Source: CAZOZK01 sp964584245 (lineage in GTDB: Bacteria > Patescibacteriota > Microgenomatia > UBA1400 > PJMF01). Taken from it: DNA of 5,524 bases. The notes beneath the pieces are model-generated. The model saw only the letters and a list, made by a program, of their open reading frames with translations, searched no databases and was not told where the DNA came from. The stretch covers positions 1-5,524 of the forward strand of contig CAZOZK010000068.1 of assembly GCA_964584245.1 (NCBI GenBank), given 5' to 3'. Of this stretch, positions 1-5,524 are shown in pieces. The position numbers and the translations under genes are program-made. Numbering within the stretch: position 1 is the stretch's first letter; each line of letters starts with the position of its first letter.

Positions 1-899
1 ACCCTAAAATTAAAGAATTATTGTTAGTTGTCCCTATTGGAATCATTTTGATTTTGGCAATGATCTCTCCGTTATTTGTGTTTGATATCAAACATGATGG
101 GCTCAACAGAAAAGCCTTTCAAAGTTTACTTTTCAAAGAAGATGCGTTTAAAAATAGCAATGCGCCACTGCTCACAAATATTGGCAGATCACTTTCAGAA
201 ACCCAAGGCAGATCACTACATATTCTCACTGAAATTTCGTTTGGTGAGCAAAGACGAATTAATATAGTGCTTGCCAGTTCATTTGTAATTACCTTTTTAT
301 TCTTAGTTACCACTCAGCAAAAAAGAAAAGAGTGGAAAGGGTATGTTTTGTTATTCTCATATATTGGTATCGGAATATTAGGAACATCATTTTATCGTGG
401 TTCGTTATTCAATCATTACATTCTCTATTTATTTCCAATGGTTGCATTAGGTTGGGGCGTTGTTATTTCAGCTTGGTTCAACTGGAAAAAAATACTGTTT
501 ATTCCAATACTCTACATTATTTTTTACTATGCACAACATAATATTCCTGCTTGGTTCTTAAAAACAACTGGCTGGAGTATTTATGATTTAGAGCGAACTA
601 GTGAACAGATTAGTAAAGATCTTGATCCAAACATTCCTTTTACTATTGTGTTATTAACTGGAACAGGTGACCTACATGGCATGAATTACCGTTATTTCTT
701 GACCACGAAAGGTCTGAAACCACTTGATTTTTCACAAATTGAGCAGGTACAGCGCTTGGTTGTTATCAATGAAGATCAACCAAATTTTAATGTTAACGCA
801 ACACAAATTCATGAAATCCAAGTTTTCCCTTCAAAAACTCCGTCACTTCGCTATACAATTGAAGGTGGCCCAGAAATACTTATTTTTGACCGCATATGA
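1..899 (+). CDS. GT39-like (ArnT/PMT-type) membrane glycosyltransferase, 3' part only
   Basis: The reading frame is open from base 3 to the TGA at 897-899 with no stop back to the window edge, so this is a 5'-truncated gene; the in-frame TTG at base 21 is not a credible start. The 298 visible residues begin with a membrane helix (about 7-27) followed by an FDIKHDG loop (27-33), a sequence style I associate with GT39-like enzymes of Patescibacteria. A polar extracytoplasmic stretch follows to about 86. Helices then lie near 88-104, 114-128, 136-159 (containing HYILYLFP) and 163-178. The last 120 residues form a soluble tail with GW (190-191) and YRYFL (229-233). The catalytic N-terminal loop with its acidic pair would lie outside the window, so activity cannot be judged. 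Family knowledge suggests transfer of a sugar from a polyprenyl-phosphate donor outside the membrane. Substrate and acceptor are unknown. It overlaps the next gene by four bases (ATGA). Confidence 0.8.
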   Translation, partial: PKIKELLLVVPIGIILILAMISPLFVFDIKHDGLNRKAFQSLLFKEDAFKNSNAPLLTNIGRSLSETQGRSLHILTEISFGEQRRINIVLASSFVITFLFLVTTQQKRKEWKGYVLLFSYIGIGILGTSFYRGSLFNHYILYLFPMVALGWGVVISAWFNWKKILFIPILYIIFYYAQHNIPAWFLKTTGWSIYDLERTSEQISKDLDPNIPFTIVLLTGTGDLHGMNYRYFLTTKGLKPLDFSQIEQVQRLVVINEDQPNFNVNATQIHEIQVFPSKTPSLRYTIEGGPEILIFDRI

Positions 900-1666
900 A
901 ACACACATATTTATCAGTAATCATCCCATCATATAATGAGCTCAAAAACCTCAAGCGTAATGTGCTTGATGAAGTACTAGAATATCTCAAAAAGCAGCCC
1001 TACACTTGGGAACTCATTTTGAGTGATGATGGCTCAACTGATGGTACTTTGCAAGAACTTCAGAAGTTTGCAAGAAAAGATGAAAATATTATGGTATTAG
1101 CCAATATTCATGCAGGCAAAGGGCCAACAGTACAGTCAGGAATGCTGGCAGCACATGGAGAATGGCGATTATTTACCGATTTTGATCAATCAACACCTTT
1201 GTCTGAGGTCGAAAAATTATTTCCATTCACCAAAAAAGGGTTTGATATTGTGATTGGCTCACGAGAGATTTCTGGTGCAAAGCGCGACAAAGAGCCTTGG
1301 TATCGCCATTACATGGGTCGTGGATTCAACATGCTGGTTCAATTTTTGGCAATCCCTGGCATTTTTGACACACAGTGTGGTTTCAAATTATTTTCAGCAA
1401 CTGCTACTGAACAACTTTTTTCAAGACTAGTTGTGTATGGTCGACAAAAAGAACGAACCGATGCATTTACAGGAGCCTTTGACGTGGAAGCTCTATTCTT
1501 GGCAAATAAATATGGTTTTAAGATCAAAGAAGTTCCCATTTTTTGGAAACACCATGAGACTGATCGTGTTAGCCCAGTCAAAGATAGTATTCGAATGCTG
1601 ATTGATATAATTAAAATACGAGTAACCCAGTTGCTTGGCAAGTATCCTGCAACTAGTACTGAGTAA
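896..1666 (+). CDS. GT2 family polyprenyl/dolichyl-phosphate sugar synthase-like glycosyltransferase (ALG5/DPM1 type)
   Basis: This 256-residue protein is a GT-A fold, family 2 glycosyltransferase. Visible motifs, in order, are SVIIPSYNE (7-15, nucleotide-binding strand), DDGSTDGT (44-51), GKG (74-76), a metal-binding DFD (95-97) followed by QSTP, GSRE (121-124), DTQCGFKLF (158-166), FDVEALF (195-201) and EVPIFW (212-217). The QCGFKLF and FDVE blocks are typical of dolichyl-phosphate glucose/mannose synthases. These transfer a sugar from a nucleotide sugar (UDP-glucose or GDP-mannose in known members) to a polyprenyl phosphate at the cytoplasmic face. No transmembrane helix is seen at either end, whereas ALG5 has an N-terminal anchor, so it is presumably soluble or peripheral. 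The ATG at 896 overlaps the previous stop (ATGA) and has no Shine-Dalgarno sequence, which suggests translational coupling. The neighbouring GT-C enzymes are natural users of its product. The choice between glucose and mannose cannot be made from motifs alone. Confidence 0.88.
   Translation: MKHTYLSVIIPSYNELKNLKRNVLDEVLEYLKKQPYTWELILSDDGSTDGTLQELQKFARKDENIMVLANIHAGKGPTVQSGMLAAHGEWRLFTDFDQSTPLSEVEKLFPFTKKGFDIVIGSREISGAKRDKEPWYRHYMGRGFNMLVQFLAIPGIFDTQCGFKLFSATATEQLFSRLVVYGRQKERTDAFTGAFDVEALFLANKYGFKIKEVPIFWKHHETDRVSPVKDSIRMLIDIIKIRVTQLLGKYPATSTE
1606..1611 (+). promoter_or_regulatory. Possible internal extended -10 promoter element
   Basis: A perfect TATAAT preceded by TGA (TGnTATAAT, from 1603) lies inside the 3' end of the GT2 gene, about 60 bases before the ATG of the next gene. 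Extended -10 promoters can work without a -35 box, and the hexamer at the usual -35 distance (GATAGT) is poor. In this AT-rich DNA the match may be only the codons for Asp-Ile-Ile. If active, it would give the third and fourth genes a separate transcript. Confidence 0.2.
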
Positions 1667-1673
1667 CGAGCTC

Positions 1674-2963
1674 ATGCGATCATCTACCATACCTTTTTAC
1701 ATCCTTTGTTTGATAGGTTTTTTGATTTCAGTATCATTTAGTATTTTTAGTTTTGGATTGACCGCTCCAAACTTGATTTTTACATCTTGGCCTCTTTATT
1801 GGGAATTCCAAACCTACATGTGGAAAACACTATTTAATGACAGACAACTATTGGGAACTATTTTTCTTGGGCTGGGTGTTGCATACTTTACTTGGTTTTA
1901 TGGTGCTGTTTGGATTTTTTCTCAATTTAAAGCCTTGCTTAGTTTTAAAAATGTACTTATGGTGGTATTTGTTGTCACACTTCCGTTACTCTTTTCAAAT
2001 ACTGCACTTTCCTACGATGTTTTTAACTATGCTTTTAATGCCAAGATGGTTGTTTTCTACGAGCAGAATCCGCATATAAAAACAGCTCTCGATTTTCCTC
2101 AAGACGATTGGCTCAGATTCATGCACAACACCCATACTCCTGCACCATATGGGTATGGCTGGACATATCTCTCGATTATTCCGTATGTAGTAGCTGGTGG
2201 TTCATTTACAAAAACCTGGTTTTTATTCCGAATTTTTAATCTAATTGCATTTGGTGTGTTGTTATTTGGGATGAATTGGCTGTTGAAGTTGAAAAACAAA
2301 GTAGCTACAGCAGATGGGCTCCTGCCAATTCTTTTGCTGTATCTACACCCTTTATTTTTGATTGAGATCATTAGTTCAAGTCACAATGATTTGTGGATGT
2401 TAGTACCGGTAGTTTGGAGTATGGCAGTACTCACATTTTTACCAAAAAAAATTAGTGTCAAATTTGTAGTATTAGCGCTATTTTCTGTAGTTTTGCTATG
2501 TTTTTCAATTTGGGTCAAACTCGCAACTATTGTGTTGATCCCTCTTTGGATCGTACTGTTTGGGCTGACTATTTTGAATGGTAGCAAATTTCAAGTTACT
2601 GAAAAATTACACGCATTCATCATCTCTCACTGGGCCGTTTTCTCTAGCTTATTATTGTTTGTTCCACTTTTGACCGAACGATCAAAATATTTCTTGCCCT
2701 GGTATGGAATCTGGAGTTTAGTATGGATACCATTTTTCCCAATGCGTTCGATGCTAGCTCGAATCTGGGCCAGTTTTGTTCTTGCCACCACAACCTCTGC
2801 CTTCTTTAGATATCTTCCCTATTTGTGGACGGGCAGTTATGAAGGTGCAACCACACAATGGCAACTTATTATTACTTGGGGTGGCGCAAGTATCTTATTC
2901 CCTATAGTATATTACTATCTAACTAGCATTTTTAGTGATACTAAGAAAAACCGCTTAAAGTAG
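1674..2963 (+). CDS. GT-C membrane glycosyltransferase, MptA/MptB (GT87-like) type
   Basis: I start this gene at the ATG at 1674, eight bases after the previous stop, giving 429 residues. The earlier in-frame TTG at 1635 would add 13 polar residues and a 32-base overlap. The chosen N-terminus is a short charged end running into a helix (8-28), normal for a membrane protein. About ten or more helices are visible. After the third (about 93-112) comes a large extracytoplasmic loop with SYDVFNY (113-119), ENP-like QNP (131-133) and APYGYGW (157-163). Then follow HPLFLIE (225-231) and HNDLWM (237-242). The D...Y...NP...YGP-like and HND pattern resembles polyprenol-phosphomannose-dependent mannosyltransferases (MptA/MptB) and GT87 enzymes; D115 is the likely catalytic acid by analogy. 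The role is inferred as extending a surface glycan with sugar from a lipid-phosphate donor, possibly made by the preceding GT2 enzyme. There is no clear ribosome binding site. The exact family is uncertain but membership of GT-C is fairly secure. Confidence 0.77.
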   Translation: MRSSTIPFYILCLIGFLISVSFSIFSFGLTAPNLIFTSWPLYWEFQTYMWKTLFNDRQLLGTIFLGLGVAYFTWFYGAVWIFSQFKALLSFKNVLMVVFVVTLPLLFSNTALSYDVFNYAFNAKMVVFYEQNPHIKTALDFPQDDWLRFMHNTHTPAPYGYGWTYLSIIPYVVAGGSFTKTWFLFRIFNLIAFGVLLFGMNWLLKLKNKVATADGLLPILLLYLHPLFLIEIISSSHNDLWMLVPVVWSMAVLTFLPKKISVKFVVLALFSVVLLCFSIWVKLATIVLIPLWIVLFGLTILNGSKFQVTEKLHAFIISHWAVFSSLLLFVPLLTERSKYFLPWYGIWSLVWIPFFPMRSMLARIWASFVLATTTSAFFRYLPYLWTGSYEGATTQWQLIITWGGASILFPIVYYYLTSIFSDTKKNRLK

Positions 2964-2974
2964 TTCTATACATC

Positions 2975-4606
2975 ATGAAAATCAAAAAATACACAGCACT
3001 TTTTATGGGAATCATTTTGGCGTATGTAATTTTTCACGCCCTGACTCTGACTTCTTTGCCTATTTTTGCTGATGAATCAATCTATATACGATGGACTCAG
3101 CTCATGATAGACGATTGGCAACAGTATTTATTTTTCCCGCTCAATGATGGCAAAACACCACTCGCTTTCTGGTTACTCATTCCTTGGCAGCTGCTACCTT
3201 TTGATCAGCTTGCAACTGCTCGAACTTTTATGGCTTTGATTGGCCTATTACAAGTAATTAGTATTGGCTGGGTGACTAAACTACTTGGTGGTAGTAAACG
3301 TGCACGACTAATGGCCATGCTTTTTGCCGCCTTTTTGCCATTCTGGTATTTTCACCACACAGTTTTTCTGCTCGATGGATTCTTGACACTGCTACTTACG
3401 CTCTATATGGGATCAAATATTATTTTGATGCAAAAAACAGATAAGTTGGCCAAAGCGTACAATCCAAGTACTCACAAAAAACTTGCCTCATACGTACCTA
3501 TACTTATGCCAGTACTTTTCCAGACAATACTGTCTGGAGTAGTATTTGGTGCAGCTCTGTTAACAAAAATCCCCGCGCTTCTCGCAGTGCCAGCACTTAG
3601 TTTAAGTATTTTGTTTGCTGTGCATTCACGCAAAGAATTCTTAGCTAGAACAATAGCGTTTGGCCTGACAGTCTGTGGTGGTATAGCACTTTTTGGTTTG
3701 CTAATACTCAGTCCAGCATTTCCACAACTTTTTAGTAGAGGTGGTGACTTTTTGTTCCCTCTGCAAAGTATTCTGTTTGAAGGCCTTTGGAAGGATACTC
3801 TTGCGAGTATTCCTAATTATCTTTACACCTTTTTTGTTTATCTCACCCCAGCCATCTCAATACTTAACGTAAGCAGTCTGTTTATCAAAAAAAATCAACC
3901 TCGATCTCATTTGCTTTTTTGGTCTGGAATAATATTCCTACTTCCAATTATGTTGATGGGTCGAGTAGTTTATCCTCGCTATTTGTTTCCTGCAGCACTA
4001 TTTTTTACCTTAAATGCAGCGCTCATTCTTGATTATTTTATCGAGTGGTTCCAAAGTAAAAAAGCAAGTATTTCTGGAGCTTTAATTGGTATATCTTTAG
4101 CTCTACTTCTAGCCAATACAGTAGCAACAAGTGGGATGTTTTTGTACTATTTTATAGTTGATACTAATCAATTGCCGTTTGTCTCTGCAGACCGAGAGCA
4201 ATACCTAACTGAATGGTCATCTGGCCATGGCATTACCCAAACAGTATCATTGATTAATTCTATTGCTGAAACTCAAAAAGTAGCAGTTGCAACTGAAGGC
4301 TCATTTGGAACACTTCCTGATGGGATAATGATTTATCTCCATCGTCGTAATGTATCCAATATTTTTGTGGATGGGATTGGCTTCCCGCTTAAAGCAATTA
4401 CTCCTCAATTCCTGAGTAAAACCACTGATTTTGAGCGTTTCTTACTGGTTGCTAACAGCGATAGAATTGCAACCTCCGAGCTTGATACTGCAAGCATGGA
4501 GTTACTCGCAGAATATTGTCGCCCGTACAATGCATCATGTCTACAAGTATGGGAATTTACCAAGATTCAACCAGAATTGCTAAAAAATAGTCTTATTCAA
4601 AACTAG
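2975..4606 (+). CDS. GT39/PMT-family (ArnT-like) membrane glycosyltransferase with extracytoplasmic tail
   Basis: This 543-residue protein has the layout of dolichyl-phosphate-mannose protein mannosyltransferase/ArnT-like enzymes. After a first helix (about 6-28) the first outer loop carries the family's acidic pair in FADESIY (D33, E34), then DGKTPLAFW (58-66), matching the usual KPPL-type block. HHTVFLLDG (127-135), with a further acidic D134, and LLTKIPALL (195-203) also fit the family. About eleven helices end near residue 395. The remaining ~150 residues are hydrophilic and probably outside the cell membrane; they contain EWSSGHGI (413-420) and an ATEGSFGTLPDG block, which I recall as recurring in related Patescibacteria proteins. 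It should transfer a sugar from a polyprenyl-phosphate donor to a lipid, glycan or protein acceptor; which one is unknown. The ATG lies 11 bases after the previous stop and has no Shine-Dalgarno sequence, so it is probably translated as part of the operon. It is complete, unlike the similar enzyme at the left edge. Confidence 0.85.
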   Translation: MKIKKYTALFMGIILAYVIFHALTLTSLPIFADESIYIRWTQLMIDDWQQYLFFPLNDGKTPLAFWLLIPWQLLPFDQLATARTFMALIGLLQVISIGWVTKLLGGSKRARLMAMLFAAFLPFWYFHHTVFLLDGFLTLLLTLYMGSNIILMQKTDKLAKAYNPSTHKKLASYVPILMPVLFQTILSGVVFGAALLTKIPALLAVPALSLSILFAVHSRKEFLARTIAFGLTVCGGIALFGLLILSPAFPQLFSRGGDFLFPLQSILFEGLWKDTLASIPNYLYTFFVYLTPAISILNVSSLFIKKNQPRSHLLFWSGIIFLLPIMLMGRVVYPRYLFPAALFFTLNAALILDYFIEWFQSKKASISGALIGISLALLLANTVATSGMFLYYFIVDTNQLPFVSADREQYLTEWSSGHGITQTVSLINSIAETQKVAVATEGSFGTLPDGIMIYLHRRNVSNIFVDGIGFPLKAITPQFLSKTTDFERFLLVANSDRIATSELDTASMELLAEYCRPYNASCLQVWEFTKIQPELLKNSLIQN

Positions 4607-4610
4607 TTTG

Positions 4611-5297
4611 TTACGTCATCTCTCCTCCTTGATTAACTAATTGATACCCTATACCCCGAACGGTTTTAATAAGTTCACAGGTGGTCGGAATTGATTGTCG
4701 CAAACGCTTTATATACACATCAACAGTACTCAAAGAGGCCAGCGAAGTATCCCCCCAAACCCATTTTGCAATCTGTTCTCTGCTAACCACCAGCGATTTG
4801 TGTTCAGCCAAGCAAGCTAACACTTGTCCTTCTCGCCTTCGAAGCGGAAACGATTGCTCTCTGACTTGCAAGACATAATTTGTTGGGTGATACGAAATAT
4901 TTGGACCAATGGTGTATTCGTGTGAGGCAAAAATTCGTTGATACTGCAAAAGTCGCTGAATTCTCAAAAAACACTCACGAGGATTGTATGGTAAGGACAT
5001 AATATCATCAGCACCATTTTTGAACTGAGCCATGCGCTCGCTAACCGAGTACTCTTTGAGCAAAATAATAATTCTGGTATGAAATGACAGCGAACGAATC
5101 TCCTGAATAATTTGGCCTGAGTTGTATCCACATAAATACGCGGCTACTATAACTACGTCCGGCTTAAGACTTACCAATTGATCAAGCAACTCAGCTGCAT
5201 TCGCCACACTATTCCATTCTAAAAATGCGTTGGCACAGTAGTGTTGTAGCTCATATCTTGATTGATTGTTTGGTAATAATGATAGTATTTTATTCAT
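4611..5297 (-). CDS. OmpR/PhoB-type winged-helix regulator with degenerate receiver domain
   Basis: This 228-residue protein has the normal length and two-domain layout of an OmpR/PhoB response regulator. The C-terminal half (about 127-221) is a convincing winged helix: LRRREGQVLACL (152-163), VVSREQIAKWVW (170-181), STVDVYIKRLRQ (190-201) and the closing TVRGIGYQL (212-220). The N-terminal half keeps the receiver fold pattern (PDVVIV 46-51, IIILL 76-80, GADD 95-98) but has lost its chemistry. The phospho-accepting Asp is Ala52 (codon GCC), the N-terminal acidic pair is replaced by PNN (9-11), the Thr/Ser of strand 4 is Leu80, and the Lys before Pro is Leu102. It is therefore probably an atypical regulator, constitutive or controlled by a ligand or dimerisation. 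No kinase gene is visible. Known members bind direct DNA repeats and control transcription; targets here are unknown, though the adjacent glycosyltransferase operon and its own upstream region are candidates. The ATG is supported by alignment of MNKIL with the usual receiver start. Confidence 0.88.
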   Translation of the reverse strand: MNKILSLLPNNQSRYELQHYCANAFLEWNSVANAAELLDQLVSLKPDVVIVAAYLCGYNSGQIIQEIRSLSFHTRIIILLKEYSVSERMAQFKNGADDIMSLPYNPRECFLRIQRLLQYQRIFASHEYTIGPNISYHPTNYVLQVREQSFPLRRREGQVLACLAEHKSLVVSREQIAKWVWGDTSLASLSTVDVYIKRLRQSIPTTCELIKTVRGIGYQLVNQGGEMT

Positions 5298-5309
5298 TTC
5301 TATATAGTA
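5298..5309 (-). promoter_or_regulatory. Possible promoter of the regulator gene, perhaps leaderless
   Basis: Reading toward the regulator, TACTAT (5309-5304) is followed by six bases and then the ATG at 5297, which would place transcription start at the first base of the start codon. An overlapping TATATA (5306-5301) has a weak -35-like TTGGTG (5329-5324) 17 bases upstream, but would start transcription inside the gene. No Shine-Dalgarno sequence precedes the ATG, which fits a leaderless message. AT-richness makes chance matches likely. Confidence 0.25.
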
Positions 5310-5420
5310 ATAGGTTTTTCTTACACCAAACAGACATCACGGCCGCTCACCACAAAAAAACAATTATGGGATTTTGACAGAATTGAAAGACTTTACTCAA
5401 GAAAATTAAAAATGATTCAA

Positions 5421-5430
5421 AGAAATTTCT
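5421..5430. repeat. Perfect 10-bp palindrome, possible operator
   Basis: AGAAATTTCT is identical to its reverse complement and lies upstream of the regulator, near the possible rightward promoter. It may be a binding site for a dimeric protein, but a 10-bp A/T-rich palindrome can arise by chance. Confidence 0.25.
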
Positions 5431-5448
5431 AAAAAAATGGCTATATTT

Positions 5449-5478
5449 TTGCTATTATTTTACTGTTTTTTTTATAAA
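5449..5478 (+). promoter_or_regulatory. Possible rightward promoter
   Basis: TTGCTA (5449-5454) and TATAAA (5473-5478) are separated by 18 bases, an acceptable sigma-70-like spacing with moderate matches in both boxes. Transcription would start near 5485 and run toward the right edge, where a gene divergent from the regulator may begin. The surrounding DNA is so AT-rich that this is only a candidate. Confidence 0.25.
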
Positions 5479-5524
5479 ATACTCAACTAAAAATTCGAAA
5501 GCCATCATTTCTTAATTGGATATA

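Larger units (their letters stand above)
5298..5524. other. AT-rich non-coding region upstream of the regulator
   Basis: All six frames are closed by stops, and no credible coding segment reaches the right edge. The stretch is strongly A/T-rich except for a short GC island around CGGCCG (5340-5345). It holds a consensus TTGACA (5374-5379) without a good partner -10, a perfect palindrome AGAAATTTCT (5421-5430), an A/T hairpin with arms AAAAAT (5433-5438) and ATTTTT (5445-5450), and a run of eight T (5466-5473). It most likely carries the regulator's promoter on one side and that of an unseen rightward gene on the other. Confidence 0.6.

Noticed and set aside
21..23. TTG as the start of the first gene
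   Set aside because: The frame stays open to the window edge, and the protein would begin mid-helix without the catalytic N-terminal half expected of the family.
1339..1641. 100-residue minus-strand open frame antisense to the GT2 gene
   Set aside because: The opposite strand encodes conserved GT2 motifs, and the antisense product shows no recognisable domain.
1635..1673. N-terminal extension of the third gene from a TTG
   Set aside because: It adds a polar stretch inside the previous gene; the ATG at 1674 gives a typical membrane-protein N-terminus and a short intergenic gap.
5374..5402. TTGACA at 5374-5379 as a full promoter
   Set aside because: The -35 box is a consensus match, but no reasonable -10 hexamer lies 16-18 bases downstream.
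5433..5450. A/T hairpin AAAAAT...ATTTTT as an intrinsic terminator
   Set aside because: The stem is entirely A/T, no gene ends next to it, and it lies in an upstream region rather than downstream of a stop.
5437..5505. Inverted hexamers ATGGCT (5437-5442) and AGCCAT (5500-5505)
   Set aside because: They are only six bases long and more than 50 bases apart, with no supporting stem or T-run; chance is likely.
1..5524. CRISPR array, tRNA/rRNA, insertion sequence or recoded UGA
   Set aside because: No regularly spaced repeats, cloverleaf-like sequence or transposase was seen; TGA serves as the stop of the first gene at a typical ATGA overlap.

Overview
The window looks like a piece of a small, AT-rich bacterial chromosome. 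Its protein style fits Candidate Phyla Radiation (Patescibacteria) bacteria, perhaps Microgenomates. The evidence is tightly packed membrane glycosyltransferases with short N-termini, an FDIKHDG-type loop in a family-39-like enzyme, and almost no Shine-Dalgarno sequences before the starts. This assignment is an inference from style; no marker gene is present. TGA ends the first gene, so the standard bacterial code fits and the UGA-glycine code of Gracilibacteria/SR1 does not.

Bases 1-4606 hold four co-directional plus-strand genes that are almost certainly one operon. They are: (1) the 3' part of a GT39-like (ArnT/PMT type) polytopic glycosyltransferase that runs off the left edge; (2) a soluble GT2 enzyme of the dolichyl/polyprenyl-phosphate sugar synthase type (ALG5/DPM1-like), overlapping gene 1 by ATGA; (3) a second GT-C membrane protein resembling the MptA/MptB (GT87-like) polyprenol-phosphate-dependent mannosyltransferases; (4) a third GT-C enzyme, a full-length GT39/PMT-like protein with an extracytoplasmic tail. 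Read together, gene 2 could load a sugar onto a polyprenyl phosphate carrier at the inner face of the membrane. Genes 1, 3 and 4 could use such lipid-linked sugars outside the membrane to build or decorate a cell-surface glycan or glycoprotein. Sugar identity and acceptors cannot be read from the sequence.

Bases 4611-5297 hold one minus-strand gene that converges on the operon with a 4-base gap and no visible terminator. It is an OmpR/PhoB-architecture regulator with a good winged-helix DNA-binding domain. Its receiver domain has lost the phospho-accepting Asp and the other signature residues, so it is probably not controlled by ordinary phosphorylation. No histidine kinase is visible nearby.

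Bases 5298-5524 are non-coding and very AT-rich. They lie upstream of the regulator and probably upstream of an unseen rightward gene. They hold weak promoter-like elements, a 10-bp palindrome and loosely repeated TCAA...AAATT motifs that could be regulator sites. No RNA gene, CRISPR array, insertion sequence or other mobile element was seen.
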